NCBI GenBank assembly: GCA_963693305.1
Contig: OY855906.1
Coordinates: 22,213,289-22,277,288, forward strand
DNA: 64,000 bases
Direction: 5' to 3'
Source of the DNA: Meandrina meandrites
Lineage: Eukaryota; Cnidaria; Anthozoa; Scleractinia; Meandrinidae
Shown here: piece after piece, positions 39,675 through 54,200 of the stretch
How the letters are laid out: each line of letters starts with the position of its first letter
Numbering within the stretch: the first letter of the stretch is position 1
Program-made: the position numbers and the translations under genes
Notes under the pieces: generated by a model
Told to the model about the DNA's origin: nothing
The model's database searches: none
The model's input: only the letters and a program-made list of their open reading frames with translations

Positions 39675-41590
39675 AAAATTGATTTTCTCATGATCTGAGC
39701 TCGGGGACCGCTTTTTGAGTCGATTTGGGCCGTTATCACCCAATTTCATGAAAATTGCGATTCGCCCGTGAAAATTGATTTTCTCATGATCTGAGCTCGG
39801 GGACCGCTTGTGCATCGATTTGGGCCGTGAGCACCCAATTTCATGAAAATTGCGATTCGGCGGTAAAAATTGATTTTCTCATAATCTAAGCTCGGGGACC
39901 GCTTGTGAGTCGATTTGGGCCGTGAGCACCCAATTTCATGAAAATTGCGATTCGGCCGTAAAAATTGATTTTCTCATGATCTGAGCTCGGGGACCGCTTG
40001 TTAGTCGATTTAGGCCGTGAGCACCCAATTTCATGAAATTTGCGATTCGGCCGTAAAAATTGATTTTCTCATGATCTGAGCTCGGGGACCGCTTGTGAGT
40101 CGATTTGGGCCGTCAGCACCCAATTTCACGAAAATTGCGATTTGGCCGTAAAAATTGATTTTCTCATGATGTGAGCTCGGGGACCGCTTGTGAGTCGATT
40201 TGGGCCGTGAGCACCCAATTTCATGAAATATCCGATTCGGCAGTAAAAATTGATTTTCTGATGATCTGAGCTCGGGGACCGCTTGTGCATCGATTTGGGC
40301 CGTGAGCACCCAATTTCATGAAAATTGCGATTCGGCCTTAAAAATTGATATTCTGATGTTCTGTGCTCGGGGACGACTTGTGCGTCGATTTGGGCCGTAA
40401 GCACCCAATTTCATGAAAATTGCCATTCGGCGGTAAAAATTGATTTTCTCATGATCTGAGCTCTGGGACCGCTTGTGAGTCGATTTGGGCCGTGAGCACC
40501 CAATTTCATGAAAATTGCGATTCGGCCGTAAAAATTGATTTTCTCATGATCTCAGCTCGGGGACCGCTTGTGAGTCGATTTGGGCCGTGAGCACCCAATT
40601 TCATGAAAATTGCGATTCGGCCGTAAAAATTGATTTTCTCATGATCTGAGCTCGGGGACCGCTTGTGCATCGATTTGGGCCGTGAGCACCCAATTTTATG
40701 AAAATTGCGATTCGGCCTTAAAAATTGATATTCTGATGTTCTGAGCTCGGGGACGACTTGTGCGTCGATTTGGGCCGTGAGCACCCAATTTCATGAAAAG
40801 TGCGATTCGGCCGTAAAAATTGATTTTCTCATGATCTGAGCTCTGGGACCGCTTGTTAGTCGATTTGGGCCGTGAGCACCCAATTTCATGAAAATTGCGA
40901 TTCGGCCGTAAAAATTGATTTTCTCATGATCTGAGCTCGGGGACCGCTTGTGAGTCGATTTGGGCTGTGAGCACCCAATTTCATGAAAATTGCGATTCGG
41001 CCGTAAAAATTGATTTTCTCATGATCTGAGCTCGGGGACCGCTTGTGCATCGATTTGGGCCGTGAGCACCCAATTTCATGAAAATTGCGATTCGGCCTTA
41101 AAAATTGATATTCTGATGTTCTGAGCTCGGGGACGACTTGTGCGTCGATTTGGGCCGTAAGCACCCAATTTCATGAAAATTGCGATTCGGCCGTAAAAAT
41201 TGATTTTCTCATGATCTGAGCTCTGGGACCGCTTGTGACTCGATTTGGGCCGTGAGCACCCAATTTCATGAAAATTGCGATTCGGCCGTAAAAATTGATT
41301 TTCTCATGATCTGAGCTCGGGGACCGCTTGTGCGTCGATTTGGGCCGAGAGCACCCAATTTCAAGAAAATTGCGATTCGGCCGTAAAAATTGATTTTCTC
41401 ATGATCTGAGCTCGGGGACCGCTTGTGAGTCGATTTGGGCCGTGAGCACCCAATTTCATGAAAATTGCGATTCGGCCGTAAAAATTGATTTTCTCATGAT
41501 CTGAGCTCGGGGACCGCTTGTGAGTCGATTTGGGCCGTGAGCACCCAATTTCATGAAAATTGCGATTCGGCCGTAAAAATTGATTTTCTC
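39675..41590 (-). repeat. 8555-bp-offset dispersed duplication, copy 1
   Basis: This segment recurs at about 48266-50145. The +1 variant ctttttgagtcg is at 39711 and 48266, giving an offset of 8555 bp (90 monomers plus 5). Other shared markers are cttgttagtcgatttaggc, ccgtcagcacccaatttcacg, gatttggccg, catgatgtgag, gaaatatccgattcggcag, ctgtgctcgg and gccattcggcgg. Matching ends near 41590, where this copy continues gctctgggacc..gtgactcg but the other has ccgttagcaccc. The copies are not adjacent, so either the intervening 6.7 kb is part of a larger ancestral unit or the copy was dispersed. Confidence 0.87.
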
Positions 41591-42449
41591 ATGATCTGAG
41601 CTCTGGGACCGCTTGTGACTCGATTTGGGCCGTGAGCACCCAATTTCATGAAAATTGCGATTCGGCCGTAAAAATTGATTTTCTCATGATCTGAGCTCGG
41701 GGACCGCTTGTGAGTCGATTTGGGCCGTGAGCACCCAATTTCATGAAAATTGCGATTCGGCCGTAAAAATTGATTTTCTCATGATCTGAGCTCGGGGACC
41801 GCTTGTTAGTCGATTTAGGCCGTGAGCACCCAATTTCATGAAATTTGCGATTCGGCCGTAAAAATTGATTTTCTCATGATCTGAGCTCGGGGACCGCTTG
41901 TGAGTCGATTTGGGCCGTTAGCACCCAATTTCACGAAAATTGCGATTTGGCCGTAAAAATTGATTTTCTCATGATCTGAGCTCGGGGACCGCTTGTGAGT
42001 CGATTTGGGCCGTGAGCACCCAATTTCATGAAATTTGCGATTCGGCAGTAAAAATTGATTTTCTCATGATCTGAGCTCGGAGACCGCTTGTGCGTCGATT
42101 TGGGGCGTGAGCACCCAATTTCATGAAAATTGCGTTTCGGCCGTAAAAATTGATTTTCTCATGATCTGAGCTCGGGGACCGCTTTGTGAGTCGATTTGGG
42201 CCGTGATCACCCAATTTCATGAAAATTGCGATTCGCCCGTGAAAATTGATTTTCTCATGATCTGAGCTCGGGGACCGCTTGTGCATCGATTTGGGCCGTG
42301 AGCACCCAATTTCATGAAAATTGCGATTCGGCCTTAAAAATTGATATTCTGATGTTCTGAGCTCGGGGACGACTTGTGCGTCGATTTGGGCCGTAAGCAC
42401 CCAATTTCATGAAAATTGCGATTCGGCCGTAAAAATTGATTTTCTCATG

Positions 42450-44130
42450 ATCTGAGCTCTGGGACCGCTTGTGACTCGATTTGGGCCGTGAGCACCCAAT
42501 TTCATGAAATTTGCGATTCGGCAGTAAAAATTGATTTGCTCATGATCTGAGCTCGGAGACCGCTTGTGCGTCGATTTGGGGCGTTAGCACCCAATTTCAT
42601 GAAAATTGCGTTTCGGCCGTAAAAATTGATTTTCTCATGATCTGAGCTCGGGGACCGCTTTGTGAGTCGATTTGGGCCGTGATCACCCAATTTCATGAAA
42701 ATTGCGATTCGCCCGTGAAAATTGATTTTCTCATGATCTGAGCTCGGGGACCGCTTGTGCATCGATTTGGGCCGTGAGCACCCAATTTCATGAAAATTGC
42801 GATTCGGCGGTAAAAATTGATTTTCTCATAATCTAAGCTCGGGGACCGCTTGTGAGTCGATTTGGGCCGTGAGCACCCAATTTCATGAAATTTGCGATTC
42901 GGCCGTAAAAATTGATTTTCTCATGATCTGAGCTCGGGGACCGCTTGTTAGTCGATTTAGGCCGTGAGCACCCAATTTCATGAAATTTGCGATTCGGCCG
43001 TAAAAATTGATTTTCTCATGATCTGAGCTCGGGGACCGCTTGTGAGTCGATTTGGGCCGTCAGCACCCAATTTCACGAAAATTGCAATTTGGCCGTAAAA
43101 ATTGATTTTCTCATGATGTGAGCTCGGGGACCGCTTGTGAGTCGATTTGGGCCGTGAGCACCCAATTTCATGAAATATCCGATTCGGCAGTAAAAATTGA
43201 TTTTCTGATGATCTGAGCTCGGGGACCGCTTGTGCGTCGATTTGGGGCGTGAGCACCCAATTTCATGAAAATTGCGTTTCGGCCGTAAAAATTGATTTTC
43301 TCATGATCTGAGCTCGGGGACCGCTTTGTGAGTCGATTTGGGCCGTGAGCACCCAATTTCATGAAAATTGCGATTCGCCCGTAAAAATTGATTTTCTCAT
43401 CATCTGAGCTCGGGGACCGCTTGTGAGTCGATTTGGGCCGTGAGCACCCAATTTCATGAAAATTGCGATTCGGCCGTAAAAATTGATTTTCTCATGATCT
43501 GAGCTCGGGGACCGCTTGTGCATCGATTTGGGCCGTGAGCACCCAATTTCATGAAATTTGCGATTCGGCCTTAAAAATTGATATTCTGATGTTCTGAGCT
43601 CAGGGACGACTTGTGCGTCGATTTGGGCCGTGAGCACCCAATTTCATGAAAATTGCGATTCGGCCGTAAAAATTGATTTTCTCATGATCTCAGCTCGGGG
43701 ACCGCTTGTGAGTCGATTTGGGCCGTGAGCACCCAATTTCATGAAAATTGCGATTCGGCCGTAAAAATTGATTTTCTCATGATCTAAGCTCGGGCACCGC
43801 TTGTGAGTCGATTTGGGCCGTGAGCACCCAATTTCATGAAAATTGCGATTCGGCCTTAAAAATTGATATTCTGATGTTCTGAGCTCGGGGACGACTTGTG
43901 CGTCGATTTGGGGCGTGAGCACCCAATTTCATGAAAATTACGATTCGGCCTTAAAAATTGATATTCTGATGTTTTGAGCTCGGGGACGACTTGTGCGTCA
44001 ATTTGGCCCGTGAGCAACCAACTTCAGGAAAATTGCGATTCGGCCGTAAAACTTGATTTTCTCATGATCTGAGCTCGGGGACCGCTTGTGAGTCGATTTG
44101 GGCCGTGAGCACCCAATTTCATGAAAATTG
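42450..44130 (-). repeat. 10362-bp-offset dispersed duplication, copy 1
   Basis: This segment recurs at about 52812-54490 with an offset of 10362 bp. It includes the most divergent whole monomer in the right arm: gcgtcaatttggcccgtg followed by agcaaccaacttcagg (starting at 43998 here, 54360 in the partner). Other shared markers are ggggcgttagc, gcgtttcggcc, ccgctttgtgag with gtgatcaccc, cgcccgtgaaaa, gaaatatccgattc, gagctcagggacg and gctcgggcaccg. A subset of these, near 42500-43250, also matches about 51340-52090 at an offset of 8839 bp. Confidence 0.87.
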
Positions 44131-44299
44131 CGATTCGGCCGTAAAAATTGATTTTCTCATGATCTGAGCTCGGGGACCGCTTGTGAGTCGATTTGGGCCG
44201 TGAGCACCCAATTTCATGAAAATTGCGATTCGGCCGTAAAAATTGATTTTCTCATGATCTGAGCTCGGGGACCGCTTGTGAGTCGATTTGGGCCGTGAG

Positions 44300-46640
44300 C
44301 ACCCAATTTCATGAAAATTTCGATTCGGCCGTAAAAATTGATTTTCTCATGATCTGAGCTCGGGGACCGCTTGTGCATCGATTTGGGCCGTGAGCACCTA
44401 ATTTCATGAAAATTGCGATTCGGCGGTAAAAATTGATTTTCTCATCATCTGAGCTCGGGGACCGCTTGTGAGTCGATTTGGGCCGTGAGCACCCAATTTC
44501 ATGAAAATTGCGATTCGGCCTTAAAAATTGATATTCTGATGTTCTGAGCTCGGGGACAACTTGTGCGTCGATTTGGGCCGTGAGCACGCAATTTCATGAA
44601 AATTGCGATTCCGCCGTAAAAATTGATTTTCTCATGATCTGAGCTCGGGGACCGCTTGTGAGTCGATTTGGGCCGTGAGCACCCAATTTCATGAAAATTG
44701 CGATTCCGCCGTAAAAATTGATTTTCTCATGATCTGAGCTCGGGGACCGCTTGTGAGTCGATTTGGGCCGTGAGCACCCAATTTCATGAAAATTGCGATT
44801 CGCCCGTAAAAATTGATTTTCTCATCATCTGAGCTCGGGGACCGCTTGTGAGTCGATTTGGGCCGTGAGCACCCAATTTCATGAAAATTGCGATTCGGCC
44901 GTAAAAATTGATTTTCTCATGATCTGAGCTCGGGGACCGCTTGTGCATCGATTTGAGCCGTGAGCACCCAATTTCATGAAAATTGCCATTCGGCCTTAAA
45001 AATTGATATTCTGATGTTCTGAGCTCGGGGACGACTTGTGCGTCGATTTGGGCCGTGAGCACCCAATTTCATGAAAATTGCGATTCGGCGGTAAAAATTG
45101 ATTTTCTCATGATCTGAGCTCTGGGACCGCTTGTGAGTCGATTTGGGCCGTGAGCACCCAATTTCATGAAAATTGCGATTCGGCCGTAAAAATTGATTTT
45201 CTCATGATCTCAGCTCGGGGACCGCTTGTGAGTCGATTTGGGCTGTGAGCACCCAATTTCATGAAAATTGCGATTCGGCCGTAAAAATTGATTTTCTCAT
45301 GATCTGAGCTCGGGGACCGCTTGTGCATCGATTTGGGCCGTGAGCACCCAATTTCATGAAAATTGCGATTCGGCCTTAAAAATTGATATTCTGATGTTCT
45401 GAGCTCGGGGACGACTTGTGCGTCGATTTGGGCCGTAAGCACCCAATTTCATGAAAATTGCGATTCGGCCGTAAAAATTGATTTTCTCATGATCTGAGCT
45501 CTGGGACCGCTTGTGAGTCGATTTGGGCCGTGAGCACCCAATTTCATGAAAATTTCGATTCGGCCGTAAAAATTGATTTTCTGATGATCTGAGCTCGGGG
45601 ACCGCTTGTGCATCGATTTGGGCCGTGAGCACCCAATTTCATGAAAATTGCGATTCGGCGGTAAAAATTGATTTTCTCATCATCTGAGCTCGGGGACCGC
45701 TTGTGCGTCGATTTGGGCCGAGAGCACCCAATTTCAAGAAAATTGCGATTCGGCCGTAAAAATTGATTTTCTCATGATCTGAGCTCGGGGACCGCTTGTG
45801 AGTCGATTTGGGCCGTGAGCACCCAATTTCATGAAAATTGCGATGCGGCCGTAAAAATTGATTTTCTCATGATCTGAGCTCGGGGACCGCTTGTGCATCG
45901 ATTTGGGCCGTGAGCACCCAATTTCATGAAAATTGCGATTCGGCGGTAAAAATTGATTTTCTCATAATCTGAGCTCCGGGACCGCTTGTGAGTCGATTTG
46001 GGCCGTGAGCACCCAATTTCATGAAAATTGCGATTCGCCCGTAAAAATTGATTTTCTCATCATCTGATCTCGGGGACCGCTTGTGAGTCGATTTGGGCCG
46101 TGAGCACCCAATTTCATGAAAATTGCGATTCGCCCGTAAAAATTGATTTTCTCATCATCTGAGCTCGGGGACCGCTTGTGAGTCGATTTGGGCCGTGAGC
46201 ACCCAATTTCATGAAAATTGCGATTCGGCCGTAAAAATTGATTTTCTCATGATCTGAGCTCGGGGACCGCTTGTGCGTCGATTTGGGCCGTGAGCACCCA
46301 ATTTCATGAAAATTGCGATTTGGCCGTAAAAATTGATTTTCTCATGATCTGAGATCGGGGACCGCTTGTGCGTCGATTTGGGCCGTGAGCACCCAATTTC
46401 ATGAAAATTGCGATTTGGCCGTAAAAATTGATTTTCTCATGATCTGAGATCGGGGACCGCTTGTGCGTCGATTTGGGCCGTGAGCACCCAATTTCATGAA
46501 AATTGCGATTTGGCCGTAAAAATTGATTTTCTCATGATCTGAGCTCGGGGACCGCTTTGTGAGTCGATTTGGGCCGTGATCACCCAATTTCATGAAAATT
46601 TCGATTCGGCCGTAAAACTTGATTTTCTCATGATCTGAGC
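44300..46640 (-). repeat. 12547-bp-offset dispersed duplication, copy 1
   Basis: Recurs at about 57130-59190 at an offset of 12547-12548 bp. Shared markers are gatttgagccgtg with gccattcggcc (about 44951, 57498), gctcgggctgtg-type variants, ctgatgatctgagc, gcgatgcggcc (about 45841, 58388), gagctccgggacc, catctgatctcgg, and a block of gatttggccg units with gagatcgggg ending in gctttgtgagtcg..gtgatcaccc and aaaacttg. That terminal block (about 46310-46640) also recurs at about 55805-56040 and 62090-62400. Confidence 0.85.
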
Positions 46641-48265
46641 TCGGGAACCGCTTGTGAGTCGATTTGGGCCGTGAGCACCCAATTTCATGAAAATTGCGAT
46701 TCGGCGGTAAAAATTGATTATCTCATAATCTGAGCTCGGGGACCGCTTGTGCGTCGATTTGGGCCGAGAGCACCCAATTTCAAGAAAATTGCGATTCGGC
46801 CGTAAAAATTGATTTTCTCATGATCTGAGCTCGGGGACCGCTTGTGAGTCGATTTGGGCCGTGAGCACCCAATTTCATGAAAATTGCGATTCGGCCGTAA
46901 AAATTGATTTTCTCATGATCTGAGCTCGGGGACCGCTTGTGCATCGATTTGGGCCGTGAGCACCCAATTTCATGAAAATTGCGATTCGGCGGTAAAAATT
47001 GATTTTCTCATAATCTGAGCTCGGGGACCGCTTGTGAGTCGATTTGGGCCGTGAGCACCCAATTTCATGAAAATTGCGATTCGCCCGTAAAAATTGATTT
47101 TCTCATCATCTGAGCTCGGGGACCGCTTGTGAGTCGATTTGGGCCGTGAGCACCCAATTTCATGAAAATTGCGATTCGCCCGTAAAAATTGATTTTCTGA
47201 TGATCTGAGCTCGGGGACCGCTTGTGAGTCGATTTGGGCCGTGAGCACCCAATTTCATGAAAATTGCGATTCGGCCGTAAAAATTTATTTTCTCATGATC
47301 TGAGCTCGGGGACCGCTTGTGCATCGATTTGGGCCGTGAGCACCCAATTTCATGAAAATTGCGATTCGGCCTTAAAAATTGATATTCTGATGTTCTGAGC
47401 TCGGGGACGACTTGTGCGTCGATTTGGGCCGTAAGCACCCAATTTCATGAAAATTGCGATTCGGCGGTAAAAATTGATTTTCTCATGATCTGAGCTCTGG
47501 GACCGCTTGTGAGTCGATTTGGGCCGTGAGCACCCAATTTCATGAAAATTGCGATTCGGCCGTAAAAATTGATTTTCTCATGATCTGAGCTCTGGGACCG
47601 CTTGTGAGTCGATTTGGGCCGTGAGCACCCAATTTCATGAAAATTGCAATTCGGCCGTAAAAATTGATTTTCTCATGATCTGAGCTCGGGGACCGCTTGT
47701 GCATCGATTTGGGCCGTGAGCACCCAATTTCATGAAAATTGCGATTCGGCCTTAAAAATTGATATTCTGATGTTCTGAGCTCGGGGACGACTTGTGCGTC
47801 GATTTGGGCCGTGAGCACCCAATTTCATGAAAAGTGCGATTCGGCGGTAAAAATTGATTTTCTCATCATCTGAGCTCTGGGACCGCTTGTGAGTCGATTT
47901 GGGCCGTGAGCACCCAATTTCATGAAATTTGCGATTCGGCCGTAAAAATTGATTTTCTCATGAAGTGAGCTCGGGGACCGCTTGTGCATCGATTTGGGCC
48001 GTGAGCACCCAATTTCATGAAAATTGCGATTCGGCCTTAAAAATTGATATTCTGATGTTCTGTGCTCGGGGACGACTTGTGCGTCGATTTGGGCCGTAAG
48101 CACCCAATTTCATGAAAATTGCCATTCGGCGGTAAAAATTGATTTTCTCATGATCTGAGCTCTGGGACCGCTTGTGAGTCGATTTGGGCCGTGAGCACCC
48201 AATTTCATGAAAATTGCGATTCGGCCGTAAAAATTGATTTTCTCATGATCTGAGCTCGGGGACCG

Positions 48266-50145
48266 CTTTTTGAGTCGATTTGGGCCGTGATCACCCAATT
48301 TCATGAAAATTGCGATTCGCCCGTGAAAATTGATTTTCTCATGATCTGAGCTCGGGGACCGCTTGTGCATCGATTTGGGCCGTGAGCACCCAATTTCATG
48401 AAAATTGCGATTCGGCGGTAAAAATTGATTTTCTCATAATCTAAGCTCGGGGACCGCTTGTGAGTCGATTTGGGCCGTGAGCACCCAATTTCATGAAAAT
48501 TGCGATTCGGCCGTAAAAATTGATTTTCTCATGATCTGAGCTCGGGGACTGCTTGTTAGTCGATTTAGGCCGTGAGCACCCAATTTCATGAAATTTGCGA
48601 TTCGGCCGTAAAAATTGATTTTCTCATGATCTGAGCTCGGGGACCGCTTGTGAGTCGATTTGGGCCGTCAGCACCCAATTTCACGAAAATTGCGATTTGG
48701 CCGTAAAAATTGATTTTCTCATGATGTGAGCTCGGGGACCGCTTGTGAGTCGATTTGGGCCGTGAGCACCCAATTTCATGAAATATCCGATTCGGCAGTA
48801 AAAATTGATTTTCTGATGATCTGAGCTCGGGGACCGCTTGTGCATCGATTTGGGCCGTGAGCACCCAATTTCATGAAAATTGCGATTCGGCCTTAAAAAT
48901 TGATATTCTGATGTTCTGTGCTCGGGGACGACTTGTGCGTCGATTTGGGCCGTAAGCACCCAATTTCATGAAAATTGCCATTCGGCGGTAAAAATTGATT
49001 TTCTCATGATCTGAGCTCTGGGACCGCTTGTGAGTCGATTTGGGCCGTGAGCACCCAATTTCATGAAAATTGCGATTCGGCCGTAAAAATTGATTTTCTC
49101 ATGATCTCAGCTCGGGGACCGCTTGTGAGTCGATTTGGGCCGTGAGCACCCAATTTCATGAAAATTGCGATTCGGCCGTAAAAATTGATTTTCTCATGAT
49201 CTGAGCTCGGGGACCGCTTGTGCATCGATTTGGGCCGTGAGCACCCAATTTTATGAAAATTGCGATTCGGCCTTAAAAATTGATATTCTGATGTTCTGAG
49301 CTCGGGGACGACTTGTGCGTCGATTTGGGCCGTGAGCACCCAATTTCATGAAAAGTGCGATTCGGCCGTAAAAATTGATTTTCTCATGATCTGAGCTCTG
49401 GGACCGCTTGTTAGTCGATTTGGGCCGTGAGCACCCAATTTCATGAAAATTGCGATTCGGCCGTAAAAATTGATTTTCTCATGATCTGAGCTCGGGGACC
49501 GCTTGTGAGTCGATTTGGGCTGTGAGCACCCAATTTCATGAAAATTGCGATTCGGCCGTAAAAATTGATTTTCTCATGATCTGAGCTCGGGGACCGCTTG
49601 TGCATCGATTTGGGCCGTGAGCACCCAATTTCATGAAAATTGCGATTCGGCCTTAAAAATTGATATTCTGATGTTCTGAGCTCGGGGACGACTTGTGCGT
49701 CGATTTGGGCCGTAAGCACCCAATTTCATGAAAATTGCGATTCGGCCGTAAAAATTGATTTTCTCATGATCTGACCTCTGGGACCGCTTGTGACTCGATT
49801 TGGGCCGTGAGCACCCAATTTCATGAAAATTGCGATTCGGCCGTAAAAATTGATTTTCTCATGATCTGAGCTCGGGGACCGCTTGTGCGTCGATTTGGGC
49901 CGAGAGCACCCAATTTCAAGAAAATTGCGATTCGGCCGTAAAAATTGATTTTCTCATGATCTGAGCTCGGGGACCGCTTGTGAGTCGATTTGGGCCGTGA
50001 GCACCCAATTTCATGAAAATTGCGATTCGGCCGTAAAAATTGATTTTCTCATGATCTGAGCTCGGGGACCGCTTGTGAGTCGATTTGGGCCGTGAGCACC
50101 CAATTTCATGAAAATTGCGATTCGGCCGTAAAAATTGATTTTCTC
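48266..50145 (-). repeat. 8555-bp-offset dispersed duplication, copy 2
   Basis: The partner of 39675-41590. The marker order is the same, with small differences such as ggggactgcttg (about 48545) for ggggaccgcttg and ctgacctctggg (about 49772) for ctgagctctggg. The left edge lies between about 48220 and 48266. On its left side it abuts the third copy of the 1235-bp unit (46960-48200), so two higher-order families meet here. Confidence 0.85.
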
Positions 50146-51289
50146 ATGATCTGAGCTCGGGGACCGCTTGTGAGTCGATTTGGGCCGTTAGCACCCAATT
50201 TCACGAAAATTGCAATTTGGCCGTAAAAATTGATTTTCTCATGATCTGAGCTCGGGGACCGCTTGTGAGTCGATTTGGGCCGTGAGCACCCAATTTCATG
50301 AAATTTGCGATTCGGCAGTAAAAATTGATTTTCTCATGATCTGAGCTCGGAGACCGCTTGTGCGTCGATTTGGGGCGTGAGCACCCAATTTCATGAAAAT
50401 TGCGATTCGCCCGTGAAAATTGATTTTCTCATGATCTGAGCTCGGGGACCGCTTGTGCATCGATTTGGGCCGTGAGCACCCAATTTCATGAAAATTGCGA
50501 TTCGGCCTTAAAAATTGATATTCTGATGTTCTGAGCTCGGGGACGACTTGTGCGTCGATTTGGGCCGTAAGCACCCAATTTCATGAAAATTGCGATTCGG
50601 CCGTAAAAATTGATTTTCTCATGATCTGAGCTCTGGGACCGCTTGTGACTCGATTTGGGCCGTGAGCACCCAATTTCATGAAAATTGCGATTCGGCCGTA
50701 AAAATTGATTTTCTCATGATCTGAGCTCGGGGACCGCTTGTGCGTCGATTTGGGCCGAGAGCACCCAATTTCAAGAAAATTGCGATTCGGCCGTAAAAAT
50801 TGATTTTCTCATGATCTGAGCTCGGGGACCGCTTGTGAGTCGATTTGGGCCGTGAGCACCCAATTTCATGAAAATTGCGATTCGGCCGTAAAAATTGATT
50901 TTCTCATGTTCTGAGCTCGGGGACCGCTTGTGAGTCGATTTGGGCCGTGAGCACCGAATTTCATGAAAATTGCGATTCGGCCGTAAAAATTGATTTTCTC
51001 ATGATCTGAGCTCGGGGACCGCTTGTGAGTCGATTTGGGCCGTGAGCACCCAATTTCATGAAAATTGCGATTCGGCCGTAAAAATTGATTTTCTCATGAT
51101 CTGAGCTCGGGGACCGCTTGTTAGTCGATTTAGGCCGTGAGCACCCAATTTCATGAAATTTGCGATTCGGCCGTAAAAATTGATTTTCTCATGATCTGAG
51201 CTCGGGGACCGCTTGTGAGTCGATTTGGGCCGTTAGCACCCAATTTCACGAAAATTGCGATTTGGCCGTAAAAATTGATTTTCTCATGA

Positions 51290-54200
51290 TCTGAGCTCGG
51301 GGACCGCTTGTGAGTCGATTTGGGCCGTGAGCACCCAATTTCATGAAATTTGCGATTCGGCAGTAAAAATTGATTTTCTCATGATCTGAGCTCGGAGACC
51401 GCTTGTGCGTCGATTTGGGGCGTTAGCACCCAATTTCATGAAAATTGCGTTTCGGCCGTAAAAATTGATTTTCTCATGATCTGAGCTCGGGGACCGCTTT
51501 GTGAGTCGATTTGGGCCGTGATCACCCAATTTCATGAAAATTGCGATTCGCCCGTGAAAATTGATTTTCTCATGATCTGAGCTCGGGGACCGCTTGTGCA
51601 TCGATTTGGGCCGTGAGCACCCAATTTCATGAAAATTGCGATTCGGCGGTAAAAATTGATTTTCTCATCATCTAAGCTCGGGGACCGCTTGTGAGTCGAT
51701 TTGGGCCGTGAGCACCCAATTTCATGAAAATTGCGATTCGGCCGTAAAAATTGATTTTCTCATGATCTGAGCTCGGGGACCGCTTGTTAGTCGATTTAGG
51801 CCGTGAGCACCCAATTTCATGAAATTTGCGATTCGGCCGTAAAAATTGATTTTCTCATGATCTGAGCTCGGGGACCGCTTGTGAGTCGATTTGGGCCGTC
51901 AGCACCCAATTTCACGAAAATTGCAATTTGGCCGTAAAAATTGATTTTCTCATGATGTGAGCTCGGGGACCGCTTGTGAGTCGATTTGGGCCGTGAGCAC
52001 CCAATTTCATGAAATATCCGATTCGGCAGTAAAAATTGATTTTCTGATGATCTGAGCTCGGGGACCGCTTGTGCGTCGATTTGGGCCGTGAGCACCCAAT
52101 TTCATGAAAATTGCGTTTCGGCCGTAAAAATTGATTTTCTCATGATCTGAGCTCGGGGACCGCTTTGTGAGTCGATTTGGGCCGTGAGCACCCAATTTCA
52201 TGAAAATTGCGATTCGGCCGTAAAAATTGATTTTCTCATGATCTGAGCTCGGGGACCGCTTGTGCATCGATTTGGGCCGTGAGCACCCAATTTCATGAAA
52301 ATTGCGATTCGGCCTTAAAAATTGATATTCTGATGTTCTGAGCTCGGGGACCGCTTGTGAGTCGATTTGGGCCGTGAGCACCCAATTTCATGAAAATTGC
52401 GATTCGGCCGTAAAAATTGATTTTCTCATGATCTGAGCTCGGGGACCGCTTGTGAGTCGATTTGGGCCGTGAGCACCCAATTTCATGAAAATTGCGATTC
52501 GGCCGTAAAAATTGATTTTCTCATGATCTGAGCTCGGGGACCGCTTGTGAGTCGATTTGGGGCGTTAGCACCCAATTTCATGAAAATTGCGTTTCGGCCG
52601 TAAAAATTGATTTTCTCATGATCTGAGCTCGGGGACCGCTTTGTGAGTCGATTTGGGCCGTGATCACCCAATTTCATGAAAATTGCGATTCGCCCGTGAA
52701 AATTGATTTTCTCATGATCTGAGCTCGGGGACCGCTTGTGCATCGATTTGGGCCGTGAGCACCCAATTTCATGAAAATTGCGATTCGGCGGTAAAAATTG
52801 ATTTTCTCATAATCTAAGCTCGGGGACCGCTTGTGAGTCGATTTGGGCCGTGAGCACCCAATTTCATGAAATTTGCGATTCGGCAGTAAAAATTGATTTT
52901 CTCATGATCTGAGCTCGGAGACCGCTTGTGCGTCGATTTGGGGCGTTAGCACCCAATTTCATGAAAATTGCGTTTCGGCCGTAAAAATTGATTTTCTCAT
53001 GATCTGAGCTCGGGGACCGCTTTGTGAGTCGATTTGGGCCGTGATCACCCAATTTCATGAAAATTGCGATTCGCCCGTGAAAATTGATTTTCTCATGATC
53101 TGAGCTCGGGGACCGCTTGTGCATCGATTTGGGCCGTGAGCACCCAATTTCATGAAAATTGCGATTCGGCGGTAAAAATTGATTTTCTTATAATCTAAGC
53201 TCGGGGACCGCTTGTGAGTCGATTTGGGCCGTGAGCACCCAATTTCATGAAAATTGCGATTCGGCCGTAAAAATTGATTTTCTCATGATCTGAGCTCGGG
53301 GACCGCTTGTTAGTCGATTTAGGCCGTGAGCACCCAATTTCATGAAATTTGCGATTCGGCCGTAAAAATTGATTTTCTCATGATCTGAGCTCGGGGACCG
53401 CTTGTGAGTCGATTTGGGCCGTCAGCACCCAATTTCACGAAAATTGCAATTTGGCCGTAAAAATTGATTTTCTCATGATGTGAGCTCGGGGACCGCTTGT
53501 GAGTCGATTTGGCCCGTGAGCACCCAATTTCATGAAATATCCGATTCGGCAGTAAAAATTGATTTTCTGATGATCTGAGCTCGGGGACCGCTTGTGCGTC
53601 GATTTGGGGCGTGAGCACCCAATTTCATGAAAATTGCGTTTCGGCCGTAAAAATTGATTTTCTCATGATCTGAGCTCGGGGACCGCTTTGTGAGTCGATT
53701 TGGGCCGTGAGCACCCAATTTCATGAAAATTGCGATTCGCCCGTAAAAATTTATTTTCTCATCATCTGAGCTCGGGGACCGCTTGTGAGTCGATTTGGGC
53801 CGTGAGCACCCAATTTCATGAAAATTGCGATTCGGCCGTAAAAATTGATTTTCTCATGATCTGAGCTCGGGGACCGCTTGTGCATCGATTTGGGCCGTGA
53901 GCACCCAATTTCATGAAAATTGCGATTCGGCCTTAAAAATTGATATTCTGATGTTCTGAGCTCAGGGACGACTTGTGCGTCGATTTGGGCCGTGAGCACC
54001 CAATTTCATGAAAATTGCGATTCGGCCGTAAAAATTGATTTTCTCATGATCTCAGCTCGGGGACCGCTTGTGAGTCGATTTGGGCCGTGAGCACCCAATT
54101 TCATGAAAATTTCGATTCGGCCGTAAAAATTGATTTTCTCATGATCTAAGCTCGGGCACCGCTTGTGAGTCGATTTGGGCCGTGAGCACCCAATTTCATG

